The notes under the pieces are model-generated. The model did not search any database. It had not been told where the DNA came from and worked only from the letters and a program-made list of their open reading frames with translations. Source: Rhynchospora pubera (Eukaryota; Streptophyta; Magnoliopsida; Poales; Cyperaceae). Taken from it: 64,000 nucleotides of DNA. Where the stretch lies: NCBI GenBank assembly GCA_028095005.1, contig CM051459.1, positions 273,687,229-273,751,228 on the forward strand, read 5' to 3'. Positions 1 through 11,582 of the stretch are shown here, piece after piece; within the stretch, counting starts at the first letter, position 1, and every line of letters begins with the position of its first letter. The position numbers were made by a program, and so were the translations under genes.

Positions 1-1656
1 AAACCACTTCTCCAGGAACGCTAAGGAATCATACGCTTTACAAAGAGAAAGCAAAATTATAATGGAATAAGTCCAGTAAAACTAAACCAAGGAATAGAGG
101 CAGTAAACTAAGAGAAATAAAAAAAAGATAATTATACTTACCAGTCCTTTTGTCCCCATTAGTCACCAAATCCTTAGAGTTGTTAGAGTAAGAATAACCA
201 ACACCCACCGGTGAATCAACGAAAAGCATGTTTGCAACTGAGAAATTGTGAATCAAAGATTTAATTATAAAAAGACCAAGGGCCACAGCCTATCACATTG
301 GTTTTTGTAATTCATCATCTCCATTAGACAGCACTATTTACTATTAGGTTTGGGCTTCTATTTTAATTTCATTGATTTATGGCCTTCAGGTTTTACCAAC
401 CAAGACAACAATCCTCATTTTTTAACTTGCTACTCTGTCAATTAAGCTTATACTATACAGAGAACAAAGAACTAGAAACCATTAATGGTCAAAATCATAT
501 GATAGAATGAAATGTCGGGAGGCAGAAATGAACCTTGATTCCAGGAATGGGGATTGAGGTAGACACTCTTTCCATCACGGTTGATATGAAAGGGACCCAC
601 CTCTTCTGCCACCCCATAGGCAACTGATGAGCAGCCAGGTCCTGACCAAAGGTAAACAATATAAGTTATCTCACTTGGTAAAGATAATTCACCGGCAGCT
701 AGCAGAGGCCACTATAGCACCTGATTGGGGTAATTGTATATAATGAGGGGAGGTAGTCTGATCTATACAGGTAGGGTATTGTTAGGTTTCAATATTCCAT
801 CCTTTCTTGTTTGTATATGCTTGTTGGTGCTTAATTGAGTGAATCTTAAGGAAGATATAGGGTTGATTGTGACTCAACAACAGTGGTCCTGTCAGACTAA
901 TTAGCTCAACCAAAAATAAACATAGAGATATATAGTTGTCCAACACGCCACATACTTGCTTTTCTTCTATAGAAGCTAGCGTCCCAAATTTGCCCATAAT
1001 GCAAGAACGAAATTACAAGGTACTTCAAGTAAGAACCAACAACGAAGAAATGAGAATTGATGAACCTCACTAATTATTTTAAAAAAAAAATGGGAATTGA
1101 AATCATGTTTTATCTGAACAGAAAACCAATTTTTCACTGTACTGTTCATGCTCAGGGTAGCACATCTAACACATTAATGGTAATGCAGTTTATGCTCTCT
1201 TCAGCCAACCCTACCCTTTAAAGCCTAAATTCAACCAAATCAATCCGATTTGTACAATTAAACCTCATAAGAACAAACAACAAGTTTTTCCCTTTAGTTA
1301 GAAGAGCAATAAACTGAAGTTGAATCAGACAAACAAAAAGGCAAAAAAAGAGGCATTTTCATTTTGATACCTCCATTGAGCCAGAGCACAAGGGGCTTGG
1401 AATCGGGATCCTCTACAGCCTCAAAGAACCAAAAGAAGAGAGCACGGCCGCTCTCCTCGTTGACTGTGACGTACCCCGAGTAGTGATTGAAGCTGACATT
1501 GAAGGATTGGCCAGGGAGATGGAGCACTTTGTCGTTGCTCTGTTGCTCGGCTGCAGTTGCGTCAATGGAGGCGGAAAGAGAGACGGAGAGAAGTGAGAGG
1601 AGAAGAGGGAGAAGAAAGAGGTACTGGGGGCGACTTCTCATTCTCATTCCCTCCAT
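1..1656 (-). CDS. Serine carboxypeptidase-like (SCPL, peptidase S10), 5' exons, runs off the window
   Basis: A secreted or vacuolar alpha/beta-hydrolase serine carboxypeptidase or acyltransferase. Exons on the minus strand are 1656-1371, 641-534, 237-142 and 35-<1; every joint has GT-AG ends and keeps phase 1. The protein opens with a hydrophobic signal peptide after MEGMRMRSRP, then HLPGQSFNVSFNHYSGYV, KPLVLWLNGGPGCSS (the S10 substrate-binding and oxyanion motif, spanning the exon 1-2 joint), VAEEVGPFHINRDG, ANMLFVDSPVGVGYSYSN and DSLAFLEKWF, in family order. About 175 residues are visible; the catalytic GESYAGHY serine motif and the Asp and His lie beyond the window. GYVTVNE with AEEVGPF resembles the SCP-II clade more than the sinapoyl-transferase clade, but this is inference. 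Two more in-frame ATGs lie within 15 nt of the chosen start. No disruption seen. Confidence 0.9.
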
Positions 1657-2234
1657 TGGTCGATCGTCTCTGCAACCAGCGAGTCAGCGCTACTACCAGG
1701 ATTTATCAGCTTCTCTGGAATGGACGCCATCTCGGTTTGGTTTTCTGTGGCCAGTTCCGAAAGGTATTTTGTGTGTAAGCTAGATGGAGTGATACTGTGA
1801 GAGCGTAGAGAATTGGTACCCCACCTGTCAAAGGATATTTACACGATGAGTGTAGTGGACTTGATTTTCTGAGTATCAGTTAGTGATTGGTCGGGAGCTG
1901 AGGCGTGAGGTTAGGATTGGTTATACTGTTGTCTGTTAGCGACGGAAAGTATCTACCACAGTGACTATATACGAATACGTCTATACGAGTACGACGTGCG
2001 ATGCAGTTGGTGCGCATTTATCGTTTTTATTTATTGACAAAATGCCGCCTGATTCTGTTTCGCTCTGTGGCCCACGGCCCGGCGCTTTCAATGTGTTAGC
2101 AATTCTGTCAGGATTCCGTTTCGCTCTGTGGCCCACGGCCCGCCCGGCGCTTTCAATGTGTTAGCAATTCTGTCAGGATTCCGTTTCGCTCTGTGGCCCA
2201 CGGCCCGCCCGGCGCTTTCAATGTGTTAGCAAAT
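1657..2234. promoter_or_regulatory. Upstream region of the SCPL gene
   Basis: The 5' flank of the divergent SCPL gene. I see no convincing ORF. The distal end carries the 61-65-bp tandem repeat listed separately. No TATA box was confidently assigned. Confidence 0.4.
2055..2234. repeat. Three tandem copies of a 61-65-bp unit
   Basis: Units begin near 2055, 2116 and 2181 with CGTTTCGCTCTGTGGCCCAC and run to GTGTTAGCAA. The second and third copies have an extra GCCC. The last copy is cut by the MULE-like element starting at 2235. Confidence 0.85.
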
Positions 2235-3930
2235 GGTAATTACTACTTACCATCCAATTGGATGTCATCCGTGTCATCCACAGAGGAGAGGAGCGCGTCT
2301 TTAATTTTCCGCTCCGCTCAATCGCTCAATTTTTCCGTGCCACTTCGTCCCCTCCCCTCCCCTCCCTCCCCCCTCTCTTTAGCGCTCTTATCCCTTCCCT
2401 CTCCTCTCCCTCCATCCCTTCTTTTAGTTCGCCTCTTTCCTCCTTCTTTGCACTGATCTTTCTTTTCTGAATAACGCCTATCACTTCTTACTTCTTCCTA
2501 ATAATTTAACGTACTGTGATACTTAGAAACACTAAAGGATTATTTAATACAAATAAGTGTTCAACTTGTTGTAACAAAGTAGTATCTAAAGTTTATTAGT
2601 AGTACTAAGAGAGTATCTAATGGATGTAACTATTCAATTTATTTTTATATATGTTCAATTTATTGTCACTTTTTATATTTTTGTATGAATCAACATGTTT
2701 GCTACATATGTTCAATTTATGTTCAATTTTTATTTTTTGTATGAGTCCAAATTGTTTGTTATATATGTTCATTTTATTTATTATATTTGTTCATTTTATA
2801 TATCATATCTGTTAATTTTTTTTTACATTTCACTTTTATTTGTTAAATCTGTGCAATTTATCGGTAACATCTGTTCAATTTATTTGTTATATATGTTCAA
2901 TTAGTTGTTATATGTGTTCAGTTTGTTTATTATGTATGTCAATTAGATATATTCGCTTTTAATTGTTAAATCTGTGCAATTTATCGGTAACATCTGTTCA
3001 ATTTATTTGCTATTTATGTTCAATTAGTTGTTATATATGTTCAGTTTATTTATTATGTATGTCAATTAGATACGTTCGCTTTTAATTGTTAAATCTGTGC
3101 AATTTATCGGTAACATCTGTTCAATTTATTTGCTATTTATGTTCAATTAGTTGTTATATATGTTCAGTTTATTTATTATGTATGTCAATTAGATACGTTC
3201 GCTTTTAATTGTTAAATCTGTGCAATTTATCGGTAACATATGTTCAATTTATTTGCTATTTATGTTCAATTAGTTGTTATATCTGTTCAGTTTATTTATT
3301 ATGTATGTCAATTAGATACGTTCGCTTTTAATTGTTAAATCTGTGCAATTTATCGGTAACATCTGTTCAATTTATTTGCTATTTATGTTCAATTAGTTGT
3401 TATATCTGTTCAGTTTATTTATTATGTATGTTAACTTCGTTCTTGTATATATACATTTTGATTATATGTTCTTATTATCTTCGTATCTGTTCAATTTATT
3501 TTTGTAAATGTTCATTTAAAAAAGAACAAGATAAAGTGCACATGTTAGGAACAGAGGTGGAGTTCATGGGGGAAAAAATCTGATGGAAAGAAGGAGAGGA
3601 GATGAGGTAGAGAAACGAAAGTGTGATGAATTGAAGGAGAGAAGATGGAAGAAGAAGAGAAGGAGAGACATGGAAAAGAAACGTGAGATAGGGAATTGAG
3701 GAAAGGGAGAGCCCGAGGGAGGGAAGGAAGAGCATGAGAGAAAGAGAGAAGGGAGTGCGAGAGAAAGAGGAAAGTGGTGACTTTTCGCTGGATGGAAGGG
3801 TGTGCGAGAGAAGGGAGTGCGAGAGAAAGAGGACCGGGAGTGCGAGGGAGATGGAGGGAAGGGATCGCGAGGGGAGGGAAGGAACTTGGATGACGCGGAT
3901 GACTTTTCGCTGGATGACGGTTATCAGCTC
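2235..3930. mobile_element. MULE-like non-autonomous element with internal minisatellite (copy A)
   Basis: Bounded by an 11-bp direct repeat TGTTAGCAAAT at 2224-2234 and 3931-3941, a MULE-sized target duplication. The ends carry imperfect inverted repeats: left GTCATCCGTGTCATCCA at about 2264, and the reverse complement of the right end has GTCATCCGCGTCATCCA. Inside come a C/T-rich block (2338-2460), a minisatellite rich in TGTTCAATTTAT, and a G/A-rich block (3540-3890) that mirrors the first. Ser/Leu/Pro-rich ORFs in these blocks are low complexity. No transposase. Shares ends and plan with the element at 49090-51064. Confidence 0.7.
2820..3440. repeat. 123-bp minisatellite, about five copies
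   Basis: The mark GCTTTTAATTGTTAAATCTG occurs at 2955, 3078, 3201 and 3324, exactly 123 bp apart, with a degenerate copy near 2832. Each unit is itself built from short TGTTCAATTTATT-like modules, which continue in looser form from about 2640. Confidence 0.9.
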
Positions 3931-3941
3931 TGTTAGCAAAT

Positions 3942-4872
3942 CCTGCCAACCAAACTTGCTTTTCGTTACCATTACCAACGCATTTGTTTTCAAATTTTGT
4001 ACGCAAAATAGACTAAACAGCAAGATCCCAACCACTCGAAATGATAACTGCAATCTATAATTTTACCATTGTTCTAACAAAATGAATATATAAAATAATT
4101 AAAGTGGACATTTAAACAATTAAAGTCAACACATATAAACAAATAAGTTCATTTAAAATATATTAATTATGCATATAAAAATCTGAACAACAATACAAAA
4201 ATAAAATCTAACTCATAAGTAAATAAAGTGAACACATAGGTAAACAAACTGAATATATAAATAGATAAAGTGAACAAATACAAACGCGATGGCACAGGAT
4301 GACGCATGAAAAGATGGTAGACAAGGCGGAAATAGGATTGCAAGATAGGGTAGGCCGAATTGTCGATGTATGACTTCCAATAGTGCTTGGATTTCAATAT
4401 TAAAGGAGGCCGGACATATTAAATAACTAATTAGCACGATATTTTTAACAATTTACACTGATAATTTGTTTTCGGCATAGGCCAGGCCTATGCTCACCAC
4501 CCCTTAGATACACATTATTACAATTGCACAGAAGGAGATGAATTTTAGGTTTCTATGTTTAATAGTGAAAAAAAAGCAATAGGGGAACGAATTTTGAAAA
4601 TTGTTTTTTCATATTCGCAAACTTAACTTTCGATTGGATTATCAAACAATGAGCTTAGGAACTATTATGAACAGCTATCTGTACACAATATAATCGGTAA
4701 TCCATATAAACGTTATCACTTATCCAATTCAAACATAGCCTATTAATTTTAAATCAATCTGTACACAATATATGGTGTAGCATATAAGTATATAAAGATA
4801 CTTTAGGTGCTTTGCCAGTGAAGGCTTTATTGTGGAACGTGGACTAATTGCAAATTGATTCAATTTTGTCTG
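3942..4872. other. AT-rich intergenic DNA, no gene seen
   Basis: From 4080 to 4290 there are short motifs such as ATAAAGTGAAC resembling the reverse complement of the copy A minisatellite, perhaps a decayed relative. The rest to 4872 is the 3' flank of the WAT1-related gene, with nothing recognisable. Confidence 0.4.
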
Positions 4873-7800
4873 TTAATTGTTATGTAAAAGTGGTTCTTCA
4901 GTAGTATTTCCTGAATAATCAGCTTGATGATCTATTGATATATTTATTCCTGTTGCATGAATAGCTGAGCTTGTTTCTTCCTTTGTCTTGACTTCCTCTG
5001 CTTTACCCCATAGTACCATGTACAAGCCACCAATTATTACAATTGCACAGATTAAGCTGAAAGAAAGTAAATTGAATTAATAACTTATTGACTTGAGAAT
5101 TTGTCTCTACAGCACAAGTTAACAATTGTAAACAACAAAAATGATTCTAGCTTTCGATTGACTGAAATTAACAATGCTGCCAATCCAAAATTATGTATAC
5201 ATTAAGTGTGTGCTTGATTGATGGGCCAATCTCGTACCTGTGTCAGGCTTATCAGTTCATGCTTAGGTATTTAAGCTTCTAAGTTCTAAGCATTCAACCG
5301 TGAATTTCCAGACCAACAAATATATCAATTATCAATGAATTTTACTGTTTCTCAAAAAAACATACATAAATGTAATTGTTTAACAGATGACATGAACCAA
5401 TTCAATTAATAGGATGTAGAAATGTGTGCTACCTTCCAATGTAGAATTCTTCATGAAGCATAATTGAAGCTAATACGATAGTTATTAGAGTGGTGAGCGG
5501 AGAAAACATGGCAGAATAAAGTGGACCCCTTTTTGATATGCACCATGATTGGAGATAGAAAGTTATTCCTGAGCCGAAGATACCCTGTAAATTGACATTT
5601 AATTTGTCATTCTAGTATTCCTTTTATCATGTTCTTTACTTTTTCTATTTTTAGTTTATTTTGATGAATTCTTCTGTTTTGTTAATGGAACTTTTAAATG
5701 GCGAGAAGTCCGAACTTAACCTAAAAGAGATGTACTTTTGGCTCCATTTGGATGGTGTGGGAATAAGAGAAATAAGGGAAGAAGTGAAAAGAAGTATTGA
5801 GAAGTGTGTAACTTTGTGAAGAGTTTGGATTGTTTATAATAAATTTATTTCCTTATTCCTTTATTTTCTTATTCCCACACCTCATCCAAACGGAGCCTTT
5901 AAGTTTTTACGGTTTAGTAACTTTGCATATTCCTCTCTATGAAGTACATCTGAAGTTGCAGCATTTTACACAGTATATGCAAATTGATTAGTTCATAATT
6001 TCTGGTAACAGTCGGTTGAGGGTTTTGATCAAGCTACTCATATGCCAATTGTTGATCTGTTTGATTTTCAAATTAAGTGACTCAATTTGATGAAGGATTA
6101 CCTATACAAGATGTTAGCACTTACTGCAAACAAGCATGGGATGAGTTCGTCAGACGAAGTAATTTTCCAACGACTCAATTGTGGCTCTGTGAAATATGTA
6201 ATTATAGCAGTCTCGGATGCAGCTAGAAAACTTGTCCAGGTCGCCACCAATAATGGTTCAGTGTATTTGCACATTTGCACCTACGTTGGCAGAAATAATA
6301 GTTCAGTATTTGGTTTTTGAGTCATGCTTAATTTTGAATCTATACCACTTCCAAAGTATCGAGTTAAAATAAAATTTTGCTTGATGATATTCTAGTCCGA
6401 AGCATTAAACAGATTCTGCTAAATTAGGAAAAGCCTGAGCCATGTATAAGGATTTTGGGGTTACTAAATCATATTTGGCAGTTCATTAACTATGTATTAT
6501 TTACCTGTAAGATCAGCCAAAGCGACCAACAGGAATGAGCCCCTAGTAGACAAAATCCACCAAGGATCCATTTGTTCATCAACAATTCACTTGATAATAT
6601 CTGAACAGTCACTTGTTGAGGTGACATGTTTAATATCTTTGGACCTTTTACGAATATCATGCTCACGGCTCCACCAACGCAAATAACTGTACCGCCAATT
6701 TTTGCCACGGTTCTAAGGCTTTTTAAGTCTACCTTTTCCAATCTGTATTGGAAAAAATATATTATTTCATTTATTTGAGAAGAACGTTCTTTTTCTTTAA
6801 TGTGAATATAATATATTTGTTGAATACAAGTGAAACTAGAAATTTTTATTGCGGTCACATATATATAGCACAAAATTATATATAAATTAAGTTTAAGGCC
6901 TCGGAGTTAAGAAACAAAAACATCCATCATAATACATGCGCAAGCGCAATCACCATTGCTGGCTAAAACGCTATGTGTGCTTAATTTTAAGGAAAGTAAA
7001 AAGAAATGCATACGACATACCCAAGAGATGCTCCCATGACAAATGTGATGGCTGGGACAGAGTTCTGTATTGTCATTGCCATAGTTGCAGAGGATAAATC
7101 AATGCCATGATAAAGCAATATCTGATTCGTTGTTATTCTGTTTGGTAACAAAAAAAGGAAGAAATGTTATATATTATATTTCATATCAATCTTTTTTTTA
7201 GTTTGTTCTAACGAATGGAGCACTCTATTTGTAGTATCCAATTGAGTTAAACTAGTAAAATTAAATTTGTATCTTCCGCACCTAAATCATTACTGTAACG
7301 AACTGAGCTAGAGCAATGTATTTGTGTATAATTTATAACTTATTTTGACAACCTATGATGATCGTTAGATGATAAAAGGAAAAACTATTATTATTTATTG
7401 TGAAATGTTCTTAATTAACCATAAACATACTATTTGGGTCATCATTCCCTACTATTCATATTCCGATGGCACAGTTCTCTTTTTTTGTTTTGAAGATAAA
7501 TCGGGGCTAAGCTACCCAACTTATTTTTAAATTAAATGTCTATAAAAGATCCTCCAGCCGGATTTCGAACTTGCGAACTTTCACTCAAAGTGCATTGCTT
7601 CTAGCTCTTTGGCACAGTTCTAATTTTAAACTCATTTAGATTACTTCAAACTTGACAAGGGAAAAGATTTATTAGATCAATTGATCAAATATGATCCATG
7701 TAATTAAATTATTGGCACACTTGAACGTATCAGCAGGTGAAAAAATATATATATAGTTTTTGTCTAAAAGAAATAACGCCATTCCATATACAAATCCCAA

Positions 7801-8424
7801 CTCCTAAGGGCTAAGAGCATAGAAAAGCTTTACCCAACAAGGGAACCGAGAAGAATCCAGAGGAACCCTGCTAATCCTGGAGCCATTTCCTTAACCTTGC
7901 CCCTTAAAACAATAATTTATATTAGTAATAATATTTTCTAAACCAAGACTGCATAATCGAATTCAGTGGTTGTTTGGTGCTCAATAAAATGATATATGGT
8001 TCATAAACAGGGGATATTCTACACTGTTTCATCCTAAGAACATGCACATGTTTGATTAATGCTGCTTTTCCACACCCATTTCAATCAAATTTAAAAAAAG
8101 CTGTTTCTAACTAGTATACTTATTTATCTTTGGGTATTAAATATGCAGAATTTAGGTACAATTATATACTAGTACAAATAACACCAAAACAATTTTTAGA
8201 AAATTACTTTAAGAAGAGAGACAGAGAGGGAACCTCTTAGCTATGAAAGTGACAGGGAATAGTAAAAGAGCACCTATGCTATGCCTGTAGACCACAAAAA
8301 CCATGGAGCTGAAGCCATGGTTGAATGCTTCTTTGGCTAAAATTGTCATGAGAGAATATATGAACTGTGCTACAACCATGGCCAGGCATGGTTTTAACTC
8401 CTCTTCCCATATGATCCCTCCCAT
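4873..8424 (-). CDS. WAT1-related protein (EamA/DMT family, nodulin MtN21-like transporter)
   Basis: A ten-helix drug/metabolite-superfamily membrane transporter; relatives move auxin, amino acids or other small metabolites. Exons are 8424-8234, 7902-7834, 7137-7021, 6742-6505, 6280-6125, 5584-5433 and 5056-4873. All joints are GT-AG and in phase, giving about 368 residues, normal for the family. Motifs in order: MGGIIWEEELKPCLAMVVAQ, VVYRHSIGALLLFPVTF, GSLVGITTNQILLYHGIDL, SSATMAMTIQNSVPAITFVM, RTVAKIGGTVICVGGA, HSCWSLWLILQ, GSGITFYLQSWCISKRGPLY, FSPLTTLITIVLASIMLHEE and IIGGLYMVLWGKAEE, then a hydrophilic C-terminal tail. Exon 5 (6280-6125) is easily missed; without it the sixth and seventh helices are incomplete. 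The initiator is ATG at 8424-8422; an upstream TTG in frame is not needed. Substrate unknown. Confidence 0.93.
5740..5897. mobile_element. 158-bp MITE in an intron of the WAT1-related gene
   Basis: Ends GGCTCCATTTGGATG and CATCCAAACGGAGCC are inverted repeats, with TTT on both outer sides. A 3-bp duplication and ends of this type suggest a PIF/Harbinger-like MITE, though TTT is not the usual TWA. It lies in the intron between exons 5 and 6. Relatives: 60733-60890 and the larger elements at 8745 and 48859. Confidence 0.75.
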
Positions 8425-8744
8425 TAGTTGTAGCAACTAATGTGCAATTTTAGCTTAATGAGAGAAGAGATGTAGACAATTAAAATTATGAGTCATGTAT
8501 TTGGTTAATTTATATTGGGGGTGGGGAGTAAGAGATCTTGTTTCATTTTTAATGAAACGGGTGGACATGACATGAGCCACCTTTTCAAAAAATAAAAAAT
8601 TCGACTCTATGTGGCCTCCCTTGATTGTCTTAAACCCATTCAGATTAAATGCGCTTGATTTATTAGTTGTCTGTAGAAGATTGTGATGTTTGAGCTAGAT
8701 GATAGCAAATGGAAAAATGTGAATAGATGGTTTTTAAAATTGTT
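8425..8744. promoter_or_regulatory. Upstream region of the WAT1-related gene
   Basis: 5' flank of the minus-strand gene. No clear TATA box or other motif could be assigned. Confidence 0.35.
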
Positions 8745-8998
8745 GCCTCGTTTGGATGAGTTAGGAATAAGGAAGGAAGAGAGATTTTAGAAAGATAAAT
8801 TAGGAAGAGTGAGAAGAGTGTTATTCCGGGAACAAGAAATGTTGTTTGGACGGTGAGTTAGAAATAAGAAATGGAAGAGTTGAAATAAAATAATCATTTA
8901 ACTTTTTTTTTATCTATTTATAGTTTATTCATTTGTGTTTTTTTATTGTTGTAGTTTATTATTAATAATGCTAATAATAGAATAATAAAATAAAAAAC

Positions 8999-9031
<33 letters not shown>

Positions 9032-10189
9032 TTTTTAAGAAAATAATTAATAATTTAATATTATATATACAGTCATGCACATAGAACGTTAGTTAAAAAA
9101 ATGAATATTTTATTTTTTCCAATTAATTAATTATTTATTATTCTTTCTTTATTTATTTTAATATTTGATATCATAAAATAAAGTAATTATTATTTAATAA
9201 TAATAATAATATAAAAAGTAATTATTTTTATTTCATACTAATGATCAGAAAAATAAAATAAGTAATAATAAGAATATTATAATATTTTTTTAAATATTTA
9301 ATCTTGTAATTATAATATTATAAGAAAATCATAATAATTATTTAGAGTTAAGCATTTATGAATCATTTTATATCGATAGTTTATCAATTTAAGCATTCTA
9401 ATAATTATTAAAATAATTGCCATTACATGTCCATGCATAAAAATATTTTTTTAATAACATGATATGAATTAATAGTTTCATATGCAAAATAATCATTAAA
9501 CAATATTTTAATACTAATAATTAGGATAATAAAATAAGTAACAATAATAATAATAGAAAATAATTAATAATGTAATATTTTATTAAAAATGGAGGAGAAT
9601 CATTCATTGAAATTTTGTCCAACCAATTTATGTAATATTATTATTTCCTTATTTATTTTAATATTTTTGAATTAATTAATAACTATATAATACTAATAAT
9701 AAAAAATAATTAATAATAATATTTTAATATTCTTTCTTTATTTCATCAAAATTTCTCGTTTCATTAATATGAAACAAATCACTAGTATTTGCTGGAAACA
9801 AACCAACACAAGCCACTGCCGAATTTTTTTATTAGTAAATCTCTACTACTTATAAAGCACCCTTAGCAAGGTCAGCATTTTTTACACAAAGGGGTCCAAA
9901 CAATTTTGTTAGCATCATTATAAACCATTGATCAATATGGTGTACGGTTTGGATTGCTATTTCTGTAAAGGAGTCGACTCTACACACAAACAAATCAAGT
10001 CGCTGGATGGCAGCGGCATATCTTCCGTAGCAATACCTCCTGGGTTCGAGTCTCCGTTTTTGCGCTAAATCATTTTTTTGTTCGCTGCTCCCTAACACTT
10101 TTTTTTTTAATTTCACACGCTGATGCCCCTGATTCCTCCGTTATTCTTTTCATGTTCGACCCTATTTCTTTCCTTCTTCGTCTATCCAG

Positions 10190-10371
10190 AGGATTCTAGG
10201 GTTTTGGCCGCCGCTCTCCACTTACCCTCTCAAATCTACTTTCTGATCAACCATGGTCACCCTTTCCTCCGCTGCACTACTTCGCCCTGCCCTCCATGTC
10301 GCTCCTCCCCCCCTTTCACGTGATTCAGGGAGTCGCCTCTTTCTTTAAACCTAACATTTGCAACTCAGGTA
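10190..10371 (+). pseudogene. Possible captured first exon inside the Helitron, unidentified
   Basis: A C/T-rich leader resembling a plant 5' UTR precedes ATG at 10252 and an Ala/Leu/Pro/Ser-rich frame (VTLSSAALLRPALHV, like a transit peptide). It stops at a TAA near 10348; a possible donor (CTCAG|GTAGG) follows at about 10370. I do not recognise the protein. It could be a captured first exon, or chance. Confidence 0.3.
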
Positions 10372-10830
10372 GGCTTTCCCACATCTGGATTCTTCTCTTT
10401 TCTTCCTTTTAACATTGACCAGAGCAAATTCAATCTATCTTTCAATAGTTTTGATTGATACTGTTCAAAACCTATAATTTATTTGCTTCCTGCTTTCAGG
10501 AGAACAAAACAACATTGGTTAACTACTGATGAAGAAACTTTTCCTAGAGGTACTGCTATGTGTCCCTTTCGGGCTTTCGACTTAGTTTTTCTATTTGGAT
10601 TTAATTGGTTTTGGTTTTGAGTTGATATAATCTGCTTCATTTTTAGTCTATTTTATATTTTATTTTTATTGATTTAATTTGCCGCAATATCTTTTTTCTT
10701 AATTATAACCTTGAAATTTGATATTAGTTGCTGGTAGAGTACTACTGGATTTTATATTATAACTTGTTTTTTTTCTACTTTTTATTTAGATGCATTCAAT
10801 AAACAGTAACAATTCGTGTTTGGTTTTGAA

Positions 10831-11582
10831 GGAACCCTGAGGAGATTCCATGGGGTGAAGCTGGTGCTCAGTAAGTAGTTGAGTCCACCGGTGCCTTCAC
10901 TGACAAGGATAAGGCTGTCGTTCACTTGAAGGTGAATACTTCTATTTATCATAGTTTATATGTGTATTCAGGCAATTTTATATAAATAATATTAAATTTA
11001 TTTTTTTGATTTTGAAATACGATGGTGCCAAGAAGGTTGTCATCTTTGCTCCCAGGAAAGATGCCTCCATGTTTGTTGTTGGTGTGAACGAGAAGGAATA
11101 CAAGCCTGACATCAACATTGTCTCCAATGCTAGCTGCACCACCAACAACCTTGCTCCCATTGCTAAGGCAATAATCATTCTGGTCATTTAAATGTAATAT
11201 AGTTTTTAAGAATTTATTATACAATTCACATTCCTGGATAATGAGTACTTATTGTGGGGTTCAATATTTGCAGGTCATTGACAAATTTGGCATCAATAAG
11301 GGTTTGATGACAACCATTCACTCAATCATCTGTATTTATTTTTTATTCTATAACTTTGAGATATCCTTGAAATATATGGCTTTGTTTATTTATTGTGAGT
11401 TTGTATTTGTATTTATTTCCTGTCGAGCTACTCAAAAGACTGTTTTTTTTTCTTCGAGCTATTGTACTTATTAGATGTTGAATTCTACATTATTAATTGT
11501 TTCTTTGATTGATTTTTATCATTTTTAATTTCTTCTTAGGGTTATCATGTGCAATGAAGCTTATTCCAGTGCAACTGCTGCT
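10831..11582 (+). pseudogene. Captured cytosolic GAPDH (GapC) gene fragment
   Basis: Four or five exon pieces of glyceraldehyde-3-phosphate dehydrogenase, with intron-like gaps kept. At 10831-10932: NPEEIPWGEAGAQ, an in-frame TAG, then VVESTGAFTDKDKAVVHLK. At 11021-11170: GAKKVVIFAPRKDASMFVVG, NEKEYKPDINIVSNAS, then CTTNNLAPIAK; the catalytic Cys of SNASCTT is present, but the usual second Cys of CTTNCLAP is Asn. At 11274-11328: VIDKFGINKGLMTTIHSI. At 11427: ATQKT. Near 11550-11576: a degenerate stretch ending SSATAAK, where the family has SSTGAAK. The NAD-binding N-terminus and the C-terminal third are absent. NPEEIPWGEAGA is typical of the cytosolic rather than the plastid enzyme. Retained introns indicate DNA-level capture, not retroposition. 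Not functional as GAPDH. Confidence 0.85.

Noticed and set aside
2820..3440. CRISPR-like regular repeats
   Set aside because: Repeats follow head to tail without unique spacers, in a plant genome, and lie inside a transposon; this is a minisatellite.
3496..4053. Long Ser/Leu/Pro-rich ORFs on the minus strand
   Set aside because: Low-complexity translations of a G/A-rich block inside the copy A MULE; no family motif or start context.
8425..8436. Upstream TTG as start of the WAT1-related gene
   Set aside because: A normal ATG follows four codons later and fits the family's N-terminus.
10949..11474. Functional GAPDH gene
   Set aside because: In-frame stop, missing N- and C-terminal parts, position inside a Helitron.
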